From: Brachypodius melanocephalos
Lineage: Eukaryota > Chordata > Aves > Passeriformes > Pycnonotidae
Assembly: GCA_013398615.1 (NCBI GenBank)
Contig: VZSR01003803.1
Coordinates: forward strand, 12,126,877-12,190,876
DNA: 64,000 bases
Direction: 5' to 3'
A program made the position numbers and the translations under genes. Below the pieces are notes generated by a model, which did not search any database, had not been told where the DNA came from, and worked only from the letters and a program-made list of their open reading frames with translations. Below, one piece after another: positions 11,102 through 24,920 of this stretch (positions are counted from its first letter, which is position 1; every line of letters starts with the position of its first letter).

Positions 11102-14100
11102 TCAACTTACAAAGAAAGATTGGAGGTCACAGGAAGCTACTGGTGCAGCCAGAGTTTGACACATGAATGTACCTGAGCTGACTTATGAAGTCTGGATTGT
11201 TTGCCTGCCTCTGTGGGATCCATCCTGGAGCCAACAGGATGACTTTGCCAAATGTACTTGGAGGCAGCTCCATGCTTGATATGTGGTATCACTAGTGGCT
11301 CAGAAATTGATGGAAGCTCTTCAGTTAATGCTAATGTTGAAATTTGGTACTCTGAATGTCAAAACTTATACTGAAATTTCAAAAAAGTTGCTGAATGTGC
11401 CTCCTAGTAGATATTTCAGAGTAGCAGATCAAGTGTTTTTAATTAATTGTATTTCCATACACCTAGAGATAGCATTCTCCATTCTGAATTAATGACCTAT
11501 GAAATACTGAGTTTAAATACAGAGGTCATTTGTAATTTACTGGAGGGCACAAAAGCGTCAACTCTCCCTTAATGATTCTACTGTTTTTTTATTTCCCTTG
11601 ACCTCAAACATCCAGAAGGATTTTTCTCTAAAAAACCTTTTGCTTCCAGTGATGAGACTCTGTATGTTGAGTTTTAGCTGTGATTGAATTTATACTACAG
11701 CCAAGTTATAAACCCTCGAAAATAGGATTTATAATGGAAATTCCAACTGCAATCTTAACTGTAACAGCCAGCTTTATACTCAATAGTACTATTAACATTC
11801 TTCAAACCCAATGTTCAGGATGAGTCATACTGATCTAATTCTTTACATAACCCTTTCCTTTTCTGCAGCACAGGCCTACTCTTGTAATTTCTAGTCATAA
11901 GCCAATGGATATGGTTCTTTAATTTGGGGGCACACAGGACACAGCTGATATGCAGTGCTATGGAAATAGACACTCCTTCCAGCAGGGGCATGCCTTCTAC
12001 ACGTGTTTATTCAGTTAAAGGACAAGTTTTGAGCAACTTTCCCTACTCTATATCATTAATGTGTTTGTTACTTGTTTAATGTCTATGTAACTTTTTACAT
12101 AGTTCTGGTTTTCTAGCGCTTAGATAATCATGCAACATTTAAAATTACAACAATAAACAAAATGTTTCAGGAAGCTGTGGAAGTGAAGATAGGAGAATTG
12201 TAGCTCCTTCTGCTTTCTACCTGTTCTTTGTAAAAGAGAGGTGAAGAATAATTGGCATGATGTCCTGTCTCAGTGATGAATATGACATGCACTGTCTTCA
12301 GTGGTGCTGTGCTGCTATAAATGAATAAGGTGATCCTAAAAAGGGAAGGTGGATATCAGGGATGAGAACAATGGTGATGAAGTCACTTTGCTTGTCCTGG
12401 TCCCTGCAGCAGAAGATTCGGATGACTTTGCTGGCCAGAATTTAAAAATTCTGGTTTGTGAGTGTTACGGAAGTTTTGGAATTTCACAAGTAAATAAGAC
12501 TTAGACTTTGTGTAAAAACACATAAAGACAGCATCTGTAACAACTAGCAGTTTGGGAGGAGAAAGGCCAAAGTGACACTGTGTCTGAGAGTGGAATTGGT
12601 GGATTAAAGAAGGGCTTGAGTCCCACAATTCCCTCATGGCATGAGGGAAGGGCTTGAGTCCCACAGTTCCCCTTCCCTCTGCTACCTTGTGCCAGAGAGG
12701 CAATGAAATATTTAGCTGCTTATATGAAGTAGAACTAATTACTCAGGTGAGATTAAGAGGCTGCCTGAGGTTGTTGGCTCTGCTCTCCTTGCCCCATCCA
12801 TCAGCAAGGGCGAAGGGGAAGAGGAGATGCCAACGATGGGCCAAGCTGGCAGAGCAAAAACCACAGGGCAGCTGGACATCCCTCTCCAAAAAACACTGAT
12901 CTTTGGGAACTTGAATGAGTGCCTAGAGAAAATCTGACAGTATGGGCCTTCAGTTCAGCCCTGCTATAGCACAGGCAGGTCCATGCCCCTCTACTGCATT
13001 TTTCCTTTCCTTAGATAGCAAAAGTTTCCTTGCAGCCCATGCTGCCTTATCCTGCCATTGAGCTGTTCATACGGGTGAAGCATTCTGCTAATTCCATCTG
13101 CTGTGATGAGTTTCTCCTCCTACCCACGGGCTCACCACGACCTGTGCCTGAATGTGAGCACAAATCCAAAACCAGGGGACACTTTGGGCATGCCAAGAGC
13201 TGACAGCAAGGTGCTTCAGCATCAAAGCAGCATCTGTCCTCAGCAGGAATGGGCTACTGCTCCTTAAAGCCTTAATTCCCACCAAGTATTCCTGACAGAC
13301 CACTAAAACTAAACAGGTAAAGCAAGCTGCTTGTGAAGAGCTTTGTGTTTTCTTTAATGGGACACTGCTGAAAATTTTAGGGGTCTGAAAATCGGAGAAG
13401 GTTGATAGCCACAGGATCACTTCTGTAAATAGCCAGAGAATACTCAGGGAAAAACAATGTCCATATTCTCTCCACCTTTTCAAAACTGAGACATATCTAG
13501 TGTTTCAAGTCCTTGTGGAATTGAGCTTCTTTTAACATGATCAAGTGGGAAATTTTAATTTCTTTCTTTAATAGGTCATATTATCATAATTTAAATTGCT
13601 GTTCTCCCACGGTTTAAATATATTTTCAGATTTATCCCTGTGATCTTTTCATCGACTTTTTCAAATCTAAAGTGTCAAGCCCTCTGGGAAAAAGAGGGTT
13701 ACTAGCACTAATACTTGATTGATGCAGTAAGACTGCCACTTGAATTTCTATTATACTCTGGTTTTACAGGGTCTTGAGGACACATTATTACCTGGTTGTT
13801 AGTTAGTTTAAGCTGTGTCTCTCTGGGTGTATAAGCTGTTGCTTTTGAAATTATAAGCATAAGAAAAGCTTTACTTTCTACTTTAAAAATAATCTTTAAG
13901 ACTGTGATTTGTGATGTTATGATTTGGCAGAGAAAAAGTCACCATTGAGAAAAGGTAGTTTTACATATTTTTGGAATATCTTTGAAAAGTATATGATTAA
14001 TAAAGATTTGAAATACATATTTTAAGTCTCTTGGGTATTTTAGGAAAGGCTTAACCCTTCCAAACAAGCCTTTTTTTCTGGGGGACAGAATTTCTGCAGC

Positions 14101-17100
14101 TATCCCACCTACCTTTATGTTTGATTCTTCACATGTCTATGAAAAAATTTTAACCTCTTGGGTTGCTCTTGGACAAACTCAGAAGAGGGAGAGGCAGCTC
14201 ACGGGCCCCTGAGGAACTCTGCAGAGATGGAAGATTCTTTAGCCAGGGAACCCCAGGGGAGCTGTAGGGCAGGGGCAGCTGCCAGCATCCCATGGACTGG
14301 TGGGTGGCACATGGGGTCTGTGTAGGAGGAGGGATGTGGCTGCTGTGCTTTGGGAAAAGCAAAGCACACTGGACTGGGACTGGTCTAACAGGAGATAAGG
14401 GGAATCAGAGCTCTCTGTTGTAGGTGGTGTCAAATCAGCCTCTGGCAGGGACCACAGACTCCTGCCTGAGCCACATCTATAGAATTCCTCTGACTGAACT
14501 TGACCAATGCAGAATAAAACAAACCAGCCTTTAGCAGCCCTTGCCTGGCTGGATGTAGGTTTTGAATTGAAATGGGTTTTTGGTTGTGATGAGACTGCAA
14601 AATGCCTTTTTTTTTCTCGAAGAAGGCAACATGTACATATTTTCAAAACCAGTTTTGGAGGGTTAGAAGAAAAAGCTTGAATACAAAAATTGCATGAAGC
14701 TATGTCTTGGACAGAAGGGCAACCAGAAAACTTCAGTGTACAGAAGGACCACATATCCCCCTGTCCCCTCTGCCTGTGAGTGCTTGGTGAGATGAGCCAA
14801 GTGTTGATGTATTTACTGCACTGCTTATCCCTATGGGATTTGTTTTGGCTTACCACTCCAGTTCAGCCAGAAGGTGTCATGCATTTGGGAGGAAAAGGTC
14901 TTTGCTCTCTTTGCAGTAGACTCTGTGTGACTGGAGATGGGGTTTAGATAGGAGCAGGCATGTTCTGCTGCCTGTGTTTGTTGTTTGACAGATGTCCAAG
15001 TGATTTGGAGATGGCAGTGGGTTTTTGCAGAATCACACTCTGGACAAACTGCTGCTTTGGTCTTTTCCAGGAGAAGCCTTCTTTGTGAGCCAGGTTCCAT
15101 GCTGACAGCCTGTCCCCTTGGCACCAGTCCCCTGGAGCCTGACACAGTGTTGGGGTCACTTTGCAGGGGTGCAGAGGAGGAGCAATGGAGATTCATTCTC
15201 CTCCTGCAATGGCTCTGTGCCCTCTTCCCTGGCTCCTCTTTGCCTGTGACTGTCACAGTGGTGGCACCAGAGTCACTGCTGCTTATACTCTCTCATACAT
15301 CCTCCTTCTAGATCCTTGATAATAGGTATTTAAACATAATTACTATGAATTTTATAGTACTCTGGGACAAGATAAAAGAGAATGAAAACTAGTGAGGCAA
15401 GTGGTCCTTCCTCTGCCATTCAGGGAAGACTTTAGGGTATTTTTTTAAGCAGTTAATTTATGAAAACTCTGATCAGGTTATGTAGCTGTTTCTCGCTATC
15501 TCAACATCATCCTCATGAGAACACTACTAATAGAGCTTGGCACTAAATTTCTGGAGCTCTCTTAATAGTATTAGTCTTTCTGCATCTGGGAAAAAGTTTT
15601 GTGACAATAATAAATTTATATTTGTCCTGATGAACATTATTAATTTCAGACTGTTTCTTCAGTTTATCAAAATTATAACATATTGTCACACTGATCTACT
15701 AAACATCTCTGGTTGGTTGCAGCTTTTGTATCACCACTTCTTTGTGGTTTCCAGCTGGAAGGCACCTGATTGAACTGCACTTTGCTTACTCTATTGAGAG
15801 TTTTATCATGTAAGGTTTATAACTTAGATTTGTATTATTGAGAGAGGGAAAAGAGAAGAAAAAAGAAATCACATGTCCAAACAACAAATTCCTGGCAGTT
15901 TGCCTGGAGGAAGAGGGAAGGCACAGAGGTGTCCAGCTGCAGCTGCTGCAGCCTGAATGAGGACTCTGCATCTCATTCAACACTGGCTGAGATGAAACAG
16001 AAACTTCCACTCACCTTACCATGGAATGAATCTGGATCCTTTGGTAAGGAACATTTTTCAATATAGAAAATGTCAGCGAGAAGGAAAAGAAATCTCTGCT
16101 GTTCTATGGTCTTAAAGCTCTTATTTAAGATATTTTTGGTGTGTTCTCTCTTTATAATGTATAAGAAAAAAATTTGGTTAATTTATTTGTGATTACCAGC
16201 CTCATCAAATAACTTGCTCTGCACTTGTCTCTGAATAACATTAAGTCATTTAGAAATTCAACTTATTGTTTTATTTATTTTAATGTGAAGACCCACTAAT
16301 AATTAAAAAAAAAAAAAGTTCCGTCTCTGACAGAAGTCTTTTAGCGGGAGTTCAAGTAAATTATTCAAAAATCAAACGTTGATTTTATTCCAGTGGGAAG
16401 GTGAGAGATTGCATTATTCATTATTAATTTCATAATGTCATAATACTGCACAGTGCTTTATGCAAAAAAGCGGAACCATCAGTGGCAAAGAACAAATGCC
16501 TCTGGAAGCAACATGCACACGGACATGAGCAGAAAGGGGCTGTGATGACCCTCAAAATTTGTGCCTATCCCCTTCTTCCTTTTCTTTTTCTTTCTTCCAC
16601 TTTCTTTCTCTGTTCCACCCTGATTTTGAGTCCACACCATTTTGGAATGGACAATTCAGATTAACAACAGATCTAGAAGAAAAGGCTTTGGAAGACAACG
16701 GAGAGATGCAGATGCAAGAGTGAAGCTGAGGCTCAGGACTTGCAGGTAACAGTAGAGATAAGACCAGAGGCACCTGCTCAGGAGGGAAGGAAACACAAAT
16801 TGAACAGGAAGAAAAAGCATGAGGACTGGAGATGTAGATCATGACCACAATTTTTGCTGTCTTTCATGCATAAATAGGATCTGTGTGGGAGACAGAGTAA
16901 AGCAGGAGAGGGGAGTTAGAGGCTCTAACAACCTCTAACAAGCAAGGTGGATGTTACCACCTCACAGACAAGGATAACCCCGGATCCTTTCCTACATTTA
17001 TGCCCTTATTCATGGGTCCATACCCCGTAGTGGTCAAGTAGCATGTTTCTGTGAAGGGAAGGCTGATCCCCACTGGGATACCTACAGCTTCCTCCTTGAA

Positions 17101-18467
17101 GAGCAGAGTGGAGTAATGATCCCAGCTCCTCTTCATTCAGTGAAACTCTGGCAGCAGAAAGGCGAAGGGTGGTAGTAACCAGACTGTGACAGCAAATATT
17201 ATTTCAGCATAAAAGTGAAATGAGTTTTCTGTTTCTACTCTGGTTCCAAATAGGATAACTTAATAGTCCTTCTGTATTAACCCATCTTCCTGGATTTATT
17301 TGTTTTGTGACCTTTGGGATAAATACAACACAATATTGAACATCAATGTTAAAACATTTCCTCTCTAAAGGGGAATACTGAGTTTATGATGAAGTGATAC
17401 TAAGTGATGAAAGCCAAGGTCATGGTGCCTGTTGTACTCTGTTCTCTGTAGGTTCTGGTGTTTCACTGGCCTCCCAGAGCACCTCGAAATATGGCAGCAG
17501 CAGACGATGAGGCCTCATTAATATCTGGTGGATCAAGTTTGTTCAGTCTCTCAATCAGTTTACAGTGTAGAAATGAGGGATTTGGGGAATGGGGGAGAAA
17601 TTGGTTTGTCTTATTATATATCTTTCTGTATGCTAGAAAAGGCAAAAACGAGGGTGCATATTATGCCATAATTTTCAGTGATATGGTGTGTAATGGCCCT
17701 GCTTCCCATGGGACCTCATCCACAGCCTCAGATTTGCCTGACCAATGCTGCATCTCCTGCCCAGATATTAATTCTTTTTGATTGAGGGCCACAGTAGGGA
17801 CTCTGTCCTGGAAGGACCTCTGGGGACCAGCACAGCCCTAAGCAGATGCTCAGGCACTACAGGCAACTGTCTGGGCACCTGAGTATTACTGATTTATTGA
17901 CTTGTCTGTGGTGTCCTGCCAATGATGACAGGCATTTGGGCAGCTCAGAAACGTGGCACGTTCTTGCAACTTACCCAACAGAGGAAGAAAAGAGAATGAT
18001 CTATCACAGATATTCTCTGCTTTTTTGTCTTGTTTTGTTTTTGTGGGGTAAGATTTTTTTGTTGTTTTTGTTGTTGTTGCTGATTATTTTTGTGGTTACC
18101 CAACCCCTGAAACACAAGACCAGTCCCCCCTGCTCTGTTTGGTTATTTGTGGCATTACCTCCTCAGTAAAACAAGCAATTCTGCCCATGTCAGAACTTGC
18201 CAGGAATGCAAGGAAATATTCAAACCTCTCTGTAGTTTTCATAAATCAGCCATCATAGCTCATGATGAAATATGGCATGCAAAGCCATATTCAACAAATA
18301 CAAAGGAAACAAGCTTCAGCAGGCACCTCTCTCTTATTAAACTTCATGATTTTTCTTTTAGCACAGGAGTTGAAGGGAACTTCATGGGGTGTTTTTTTTC
18401 CCACTGCAATGGCTGTAATTTGGATTGCTGAGCTATTTGCAGGACAATAAATTATGTGTTACTACAG
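11102..18467. other. unique non-coding stretch
   Basis: No gene found over about 7.4 kb. It includes the longest open frame of the window (205 codons, minus strand, 14239-14856), which has no recognisable domain or splice boundaries and is judged spurious. A 13-base A-run lies at 16305-16317, inside an AT-rich, CpG-poor block (about 16250-16480) that could be a conserved element. Confidence 0.45.
12609..12671. repeat. 25-bp direct repeat separated by half of a palindrome
   Basis: Two copies of a 25-bp unit beginning GAAGGGCTTGAGTCCCACA lie at 12609-12633 and 12647-12671, differing at one base. The spacer forms an inverted repeat CCCTCAT-GGC-ATGAGGG (12631-12647) that overlaps both copies. 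The arrangement suggests a local duplication through a stalled or template-switching intermediate. Confidence 0.75.
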
Positions 18468-18508
18468 GTCTCTGCAGGAAAACCTGGGATGTATAGACCT
18501 GCAGAGAC
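18468..18508. repeat. inverted repeat with perfect 11-bp arms
   Basis: Left arm GTCTCTGCAGG (18468-18478) and right arm CCTGCAGAGAC (18498-18508) are exact reverse complements around a 19-base spacer. As RNA it would form a short stem, shorter than a typical miRNA precursor. No transposon ends or target duplication are evident. Confidence 0.7.
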
Positions 18509-21500
18509 AGCAGTGCAGGGGCTTCGAGAGCCTAGAGGCAGCAAGGCTTGTTTGCATCACCCCGCTGCCATTGATTGGGAAGATGCAATTATTCAGGGAC
18601 AAATTACCCTCCAAGAAAACAACCAGCCCAGGAATTTTTAAACTGATTTTATTTGAAAACATGGCTATGCACGTACATATGCTCACTGAAACCAAAAGAG
18701 TTTCTACGTAATTTCTGTCACTACAGGCAAAGGCTTCTGGAAGGAAAGTGGTGCCTAGAAATAAACCCATACCACATTAATCCTAGATCTTGCTTTTTGA
18801 GGAGATTGAACTGTTTCTGATGTGCATTCAGCCATAAACTCTGGAAACAGCCAAGAGACTTCAAGTGGCTACTCCTCTGGGCTGAGCAAGTCGTGATAAA
18901 TAAGAAGTGATGTTGGCCAGGGAGAAACTGCTGTCCTGAAAAACGATTTACTGACATTATGGGGTTGACTCAATCTCCACAGACCTGTCTCTGGACTCTG
19001 TGCTGGCTATTGTCCTCTTTGTTGCCATTGCCTGGTGATGACCCCTTTTAACTTCTCAGAACAAAAATGCCAACTGGAGGATATCACCAGGGTGGAAAAC
19101 TGCAGTTATGACATCAATGAAGGACAGTCATGTCTGTACGAGTTTGGGCTGGTTGTGCTTCCCATGAGGAAATGAAGAATGGTCATAGGTGTCCAAGAAG
19201 ATGACCATTGCTCTTGGGGGGAAGGATTGGTTGAGGATACTTCCTACAGGTTGCTACGGTGGCCTGAAAATTCACCATCTTATGAGGAAAGCTAATGGAA
19301 TTACCCTGCCCATGTTCAGCTGCAATAAAAGGCAAATCAGGAAACACAAGGCTGCAGTGGCTGGCACTGGCACTGAGGTAAGGGATCTCGGCTTTGAAGT
19401 TACAAGATATCACTGGGACCAGGGAAAAAAAACACATCTGGGTACAGGGCTGGTGTATCAAAACACATAATTGCCACCTGAGTCATTTTTCATGGCCAGT
19501 CCCAGGGAAGTTGCTGCTTCTTTATGTGTTTGTCAGGAGCACACTTTGAGCAAAAAGGCAGGATATGGAGTACATTCCAGTCGTGCATCACACCTCATTA
19601 TCACATGAGGATAATGTCTCAGCTGTAGGGTGCTGCAGGGCTCTCAAAAGAGCAGAACACTCGTTTGTCTGTCCTGGAACAACTTTGACACGGTCCTTGC
19701 TGTGTGAAAATCCTACAATGCACCTTCCATGACTGAAAAGAGAGGGGCTGTGATCAGTAATGTTAAATGCTGATGAAAGAACCATAGAAACAAAAGGGAA
19801 ATCTAACTCTTCTGCTTTTAATACATTATTTAGGAACCTTGAGAACCTCAGCCTATGATGACTACAGAAAGCCTGGCTGAATTTTTCTGTGGAACTGAAT
19901 TAAATGAGTCTGAGTTTGCAGTGATATTGCAGCTCATTCCTTCACTGATCTGTCAACATTTGGTGGCTGTTTTAAAGGGGCTCAGAGGAATTCCTGATGG
20001 AACTCCTGAACGGAGTGCTGCAGGGAGAGAGCACTGTTGTTTGCATGTCATGGCTACTGGGAAAGGCACAGAGCAACACCACCCACCTGCCATGTGCCTG
20101 TGGAGCAGCTCTGGGCCTTGGAGCACTCATCTCTCCCAGGCCTCATTTTCAGCAAAACCATATTCTCCCCTAAGAGACCAATTTGCTTGGTGGGATTGAA
20201 ATAATTGTTTAAGAAAGTTTATATTCAATGGAGGGCTGCCTCTTTTAATAGTCTCCTGTCATTAGGCTTGTGCCATTATTGTAGAGACATTTCAGTGCAA
20301 TGTGCAGATGAAAATATAGCTGAGGAGATGTACAAATTAGCACTTATAATGACATTTTTAAGGAGTAAACAGAATTAATTTTCCCTGTGGAAATTAACAA
20401 CTCCAAAGAAAATATCCAAGTGGTTGCCTGGGGGTATATCCAGCAGTTTTGCCAGTCAAGGGCAGAAAGCTTATATCTTCTTTTTTAGTCAACAGTGTTC
20501 TTGTTCTTTACTTCTGATGTGGAGTATATATTGAAATTTTTCTCTGTCATGGACTGAACTTTGTTGCTGTGTTTCACATCATTAGTGCCAGATCAGCTTT
20601 CTGTCGCTGTGAGACCTTGCCTGTAGCCCTGAAGCCCTCTTGAGGCTGTGGGATCATGGTAGGAAAGCCAACATAGTCACTGTCTGTGTCCTGGAGGGAC
20701 AAGGTTCCTGCTCCCTTATGAGGTTGGCTTCTCCTTCAGAGCAGCAGGGGAAAGATCATATCAGATGAAGCCAACTTTTTTTAATTAGCTGATTTATTAT
20801 TTCAAAGAGAGAATCCCTGTATTTAGTCCAGTGCAGATGTATTGGAGAACTGGCTTGTTAGCATTAGGAAAGTGGAGGCTCTTTTGCATCCCATTCCCCT
20901 CACACTTCCGAACAGGTTTTGCAAAAATATTGGTGAGATTTCTTTGTCATTTCACATCTGTGCTTTGCTCTGTGGTGTTCTTCTTTTGAGCTGCTTTTGG
21001 ATGTGGAATGGCCACAGGCCTGCTGTTGTCTCTGTCTGCAGCAATGACCTGGCTGTCTCATCTGCATCGTTTCCCTAACATTTGTCACAAATGAGTTAAT
21101 CCCCTGGGATTTGACGAGGACATCAATCATCCATTTTGTCCAAATTGGTACCATACTGATCTATCATTTCCAAATATATTCTGGTGGAAAGTTACCTTGC
21201 TTAGAGCAAAGTGGGGAAAAAAAGAAAAGAAGAGGGATAGGAGAAAGAAGAACATACTGGATTTTCCAAGATCTTGTCTGATCTGCTGGGGATGGGCCAG
21301 GTCAGGCAAAGCTCTGTTCAGATTAAGAGCTATATCTGACACTGATCAATAACTAGAACATGAGAAGAGGTCAAATATGTCATGATACTCTTCCTAAGTC
21401 CCTGCAAGCATTTTTCTTCTGCACTTATTCAGCCAGTTTTTAATGTATCTATATTTTTGATCTCCACAGTTTGCTGGTGAAGAAAGTGCCCAAATTGGAC

Positions 21501-24489
21501 CATATGAACAGTTTTCTCAATTGAAAAGAATAGGGTGACTTCTCTCATCCCATTTTCTATTGTCTCTAACCTGTAGATATTTTATGGTGTTTTTTCTGTG
21601 ACCTAAAAAAAATCCAGATGTTAAAAATCCCTTATTCCCACTTGGTCCACTTGAATGTGCTGCTCTTAGGCTCAGAAATCTTTTCTATCTGTGAGGCTCA
21701 GAAATCTTCTCTATTTGTGTTTTTTCTCACTCAGTTTTCTTTCTCTCTCATTCCTCAGGCTGTTTTCTTGTAGAAGCATGGTCAGGGACACCTCAGGCAT
21801 TGCTTGGGGCTGCAGGGCTTTCACAGGGCAGGACAAAGCCAGGGCTGGGCCAGGGGAGCAGAGCTTTGCAGAAGGGTGCAGAGGGCTCTATGGAGGGCCT
21901 GGAGGCTCCAGAAATGGGAGTGTTTTATTCACAGTAGGTAGAAGTATAGACAAAGATATTATTTCCCCTTTGTCTTCTTTGTTGTTCTAACTAACAACTT
22001 CAAACGTAGTTGTCGTGTCTTCCACCACGCACAGTTTCCATGTACAGACATCGTATTTCTGGTGGGCTGCTGTCTCCCCAGCCCTGCCAGCAGTGCCCTC
22101 ACAAATCCCCTCAGCCCACACACCTCCCTCTGACTCAACACTCCCACAGTGAGAGGAATGAACTGGATGAGCCCTTCTTTACTAACAACTCTATCCAGCC
22201 AGGTCCCTGAAATGAGCCATCTCAGCTATTCCTCCTTTCCTCTCCTACCTGAAACCCACCACAGTGCTCAGGGCTGCCTGCATCTACTTTTCCCAGAGTC
22301 TGGAGAGGGAAGAGAGCAGAGCACCATTTGGGAAAAGACAGGAGTCTTTCCCAAGGCAGAGTCCCATGGAAACTTGGTTTCTTGTTCATCATAGGCAGAA
22401 CCCAGTAAGATGCAGACCCGTGAGATCTGGCATCTGCACAGAGCATGCAAGAAGCAATGTGCTTTGCCCTGTTGCAGTAGCTGCCTGTTCTCCCTGCAAT
22501 TCCCATTCTTTGGCTCTTCCTGCACCATGTCTGTCCTGCAGCTGAGCTGGGCAGGGAGGCCTGATGCCTTTCCCCTCCTTGGGGTGCAATGCTGTCTGTG
22601 GCAATGCCCCTCTGGCAAGCTTCTGGTTGTCCTCAACCCTCACTGATTCCTGTTCTAGAGAAGAAAAGCACTTGGAAGCTCAGAGGTATAAAATAAAAGC
22701 TATTTCTCACCTTTAAATATAAAGTGATCTGCCTGCTTATAAAGGTGGAAAACATCAGGTGCTTACATCTAAATATTGCATCTCAAGGGCCCTATGTGTG
22801 TGAGTGAGGAGCTGGCAGCTGCTGCCCAGCACCAAGACTGGCAGGCAGGCCCTTCTCAGCCCTAAATAATCTGGGCACAGGCGGTCGTGTCTGTGTTGCT
22901 GGCTCGCTGAAATTGCCTGTCTCTCAGTGAATGTCAGAGCCTTGCTGCTTTTCTAGTGACTGATGGCTCCCTCATGTGCAGCTCTGGGGCTGACCCTGTG
23001 CCAGAGCCTGCAGACACGGGTACAGAGGGAGCACAGGAGCCTGGCAGCTCACTGGGGACAATCAGCGCAGGAAGCTGACAGCTGGAGCTGATCTATGGTC
23101 CTGCTGCCCACCTGATGCCTCTAGTGAATTATCGAGTAAATGACCGTGGCAGTCGGTGAAGTCAGCAGGTTTTGCAGGATGCTTTAGTGCTTGGAAGCTC
23201 ACAGGACTCCTCCCTCAGCACAGTTTGCAGTGGTGAGGGGGAAGGGAGGTGAGGGCAGGGCTTGTGTGACCAGTGGATTCCCCTGGGGACCATGGGGAAT
23301 GTAGGGAACACCTCAGGTGAGTGATAAGGGGAATCATGGGTCTTCAGGTACAAGACTAAAGTTTGGTCTTTAGACATTGGGTTTTTCTCCTCCCTCCATA
23401 TTTACAAACAGCTACCTCTCTGCAGTGGCATGTTTCCAATGGGAAGTGAAAAAGCCTCCTGGTGCTGACTGAATTGACTGCACAAAAGGTAAAAAGTGAT
23501 AGTATGGTGCTAGAGCAATGGTTGGCCCAAGAGATGAGACCCTGACTCTTTGCTTTACAAAGGAGGATCCAAACAAGGGTCTGCATGGCTTTGTGTGGGT
23601 AGTTTAGGTGTGGTAGAAGGATTCCTGCACTGAGATCACTACCAGCAGGCAGTAGTTTTTCTGTCTCTTTATTTCTTAATCAGTAAATGCAAAATAATTG
23701 CTTCTTTTATTAAACCAAAAGTTACTTGCTAATTTGGGTTTTTTTTTTTTCTATAGGTATGGATTAGCAATTCTTTGTAGCTGATTACTGAGAAATGTGC
23801 ACATCTTACAGGTAGCTTGATATGTTCAAGTATTTGCTGTAAAGGCAGGCAACAAATCAGGTTTTGATCAGCTATGAGATAACTCCTACTTGCTGCTTGT
23901 GATGTTGAGGTGTTCTGGTAACTGGAGCTGATTCCTGAATGTAATTTTTAAAGCTCTCCTCCCTACTTGATGATCAAAGACAGCAGAGTGCATAATTCAT
24001 GGCCTTTCATATTCATGTTTATATTTTTGGTTTATGGTAGGCGAAAGGCTTTGCCATTTTAATGAAATATATGCCCACCCACTGCTCAGTTATTGAAAGA
24101 GGATTAGCCTGATAAATACATGTGGTAATCACTATTCATCTTCAGCAAGCAGATTCTTTTTGAGACAGGCTCCTGCTGGGAGTTCTGCAAGGTTTTTGGC
24201 TTCAGCATCTCTGGGCCACTGGATCTCTCTTCCTTTTGGGACAATTCTCCTTCCCCTACTGCTTATGCTGTTGTGTCTATAAGATAAAAAGGCCTAGCTT
24301 TTGAAACTGAGCCCTCTGTGAAGTTGTTTTTAAAGGTTTGTGTGACTGCTTACCTCTGCTCTGTGGTAACTTGAATATATTGAATTATATATTTTTTTAA
24401 TTTTTTATTTTTCATTCAGTGATAAATGGTGCCATAATCCCTTTTAACAGCTGGTTTGGCTCTAACAATGTGTAGCTCAATGATGGTGT
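18509..24489. other. unique non-coding stretch
   Basis: No gene or transposon recognised. It contains the 26-bp duplication at 21668-21719, a CpG-poor mixed block at about 22700-23165 with a moderately conserved look, a T12 run at 23739-23750 and an AT-rich block at about 23940-24170 containing a TCF/LEF-like GATCAAAG. None of the enclosed frames shows a domain. Confidence 0.4.
21668..21719. repeat. 26-bp tandem duplication
   Basis: Two head-to-tail copies of a unit beginning AGGCTCAGAAATCTT lie at 21668-21693 and 21694-21719, with two substitutions between them. It sits in pyrimidine-rich sequence and looks like a recent slippage or duplication event. Confidence 0.8.
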
Positions 24490-24920
24490 GATAAAGCTGG
24501 CCATGAGCTGTCAGTGTGCACTCCCAGCCCAGAGAGCCAAACATGCCCTGGGCTGCATCCAAAGCAGCGTGGGCAGCAGGGCCAGTGAGAGGATTCTGCC
24601 CCTCTGCTCTGCTCTGCTCAGACCCCACCTGCAGGGCTGCATCCAGCTCTGGGCTCCCAGCACAGGGAGGACAGGGACCGGCTGGAACGAGTTCAGAAGA
24701 GGTTGCAAAGATGCTCAGAGAGCTGGAGCATCTTTCCAGTGAAGACAGGCTGAGAGAGTTGGGGCTGTTCAGCCTGGAGAAGAGACGGCTCTGAGGAGAC
24801 CCCATAGCAGCCTTCCAGTTCCTAAAGGGGACTTATAAGAAAGATGGGGACAGGCTTTTTAGCTGGGCCTGTAGTGGTAGGACAGGGGGTTTTAGAATCA
24901 TTCTATGATTCTGTGATTTT
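24490..24920 (+). mobile_element. CR1 LINE 3' region with internal deletion
   Basis: This is the carboxy-terminal end of the CR1 ORF2 reverse transcriptase and the 3' UTR, in sense orientation. Recognisable pieces include the 'CCCTGGGCTGCATCCA' block, 'CAGACCCCACCTGCAGGGCTG' (about 24620), and a frame encoding DRLRELGLFSLEKRRL near 24746-24793. The 3' UTR body stops after 'GTGGTAGGACAGGGGG' and jumps directly to the terminal ATTCTATGATTCTGTGAT motif (about 24900-24918), so an internal part of the 3' UTR is missing. The copy is 5'-truncated and non-functional. Neighbouring CR1 fragments are independent insertions. Confidence 0.9.

Noticed and set aside
14239..14856. Longest open frame of the window, 205 codons on the minus strand
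   Set aside because: No recognisable domain, signal peptide or splice boundaries. Composition is that of translated non-coding DNA, and a frame of this length is expected by chance somewhere in 64 kb read six ways.
17491..17781. Start codon followed by a small alanine/acid-rich peptide (MAAADDEASLISGG)
   Set aside because: It looks like a real amino terminus at first, but the frame continues as low-quality sequence, has no CpG island or promoter and matches no family I know.
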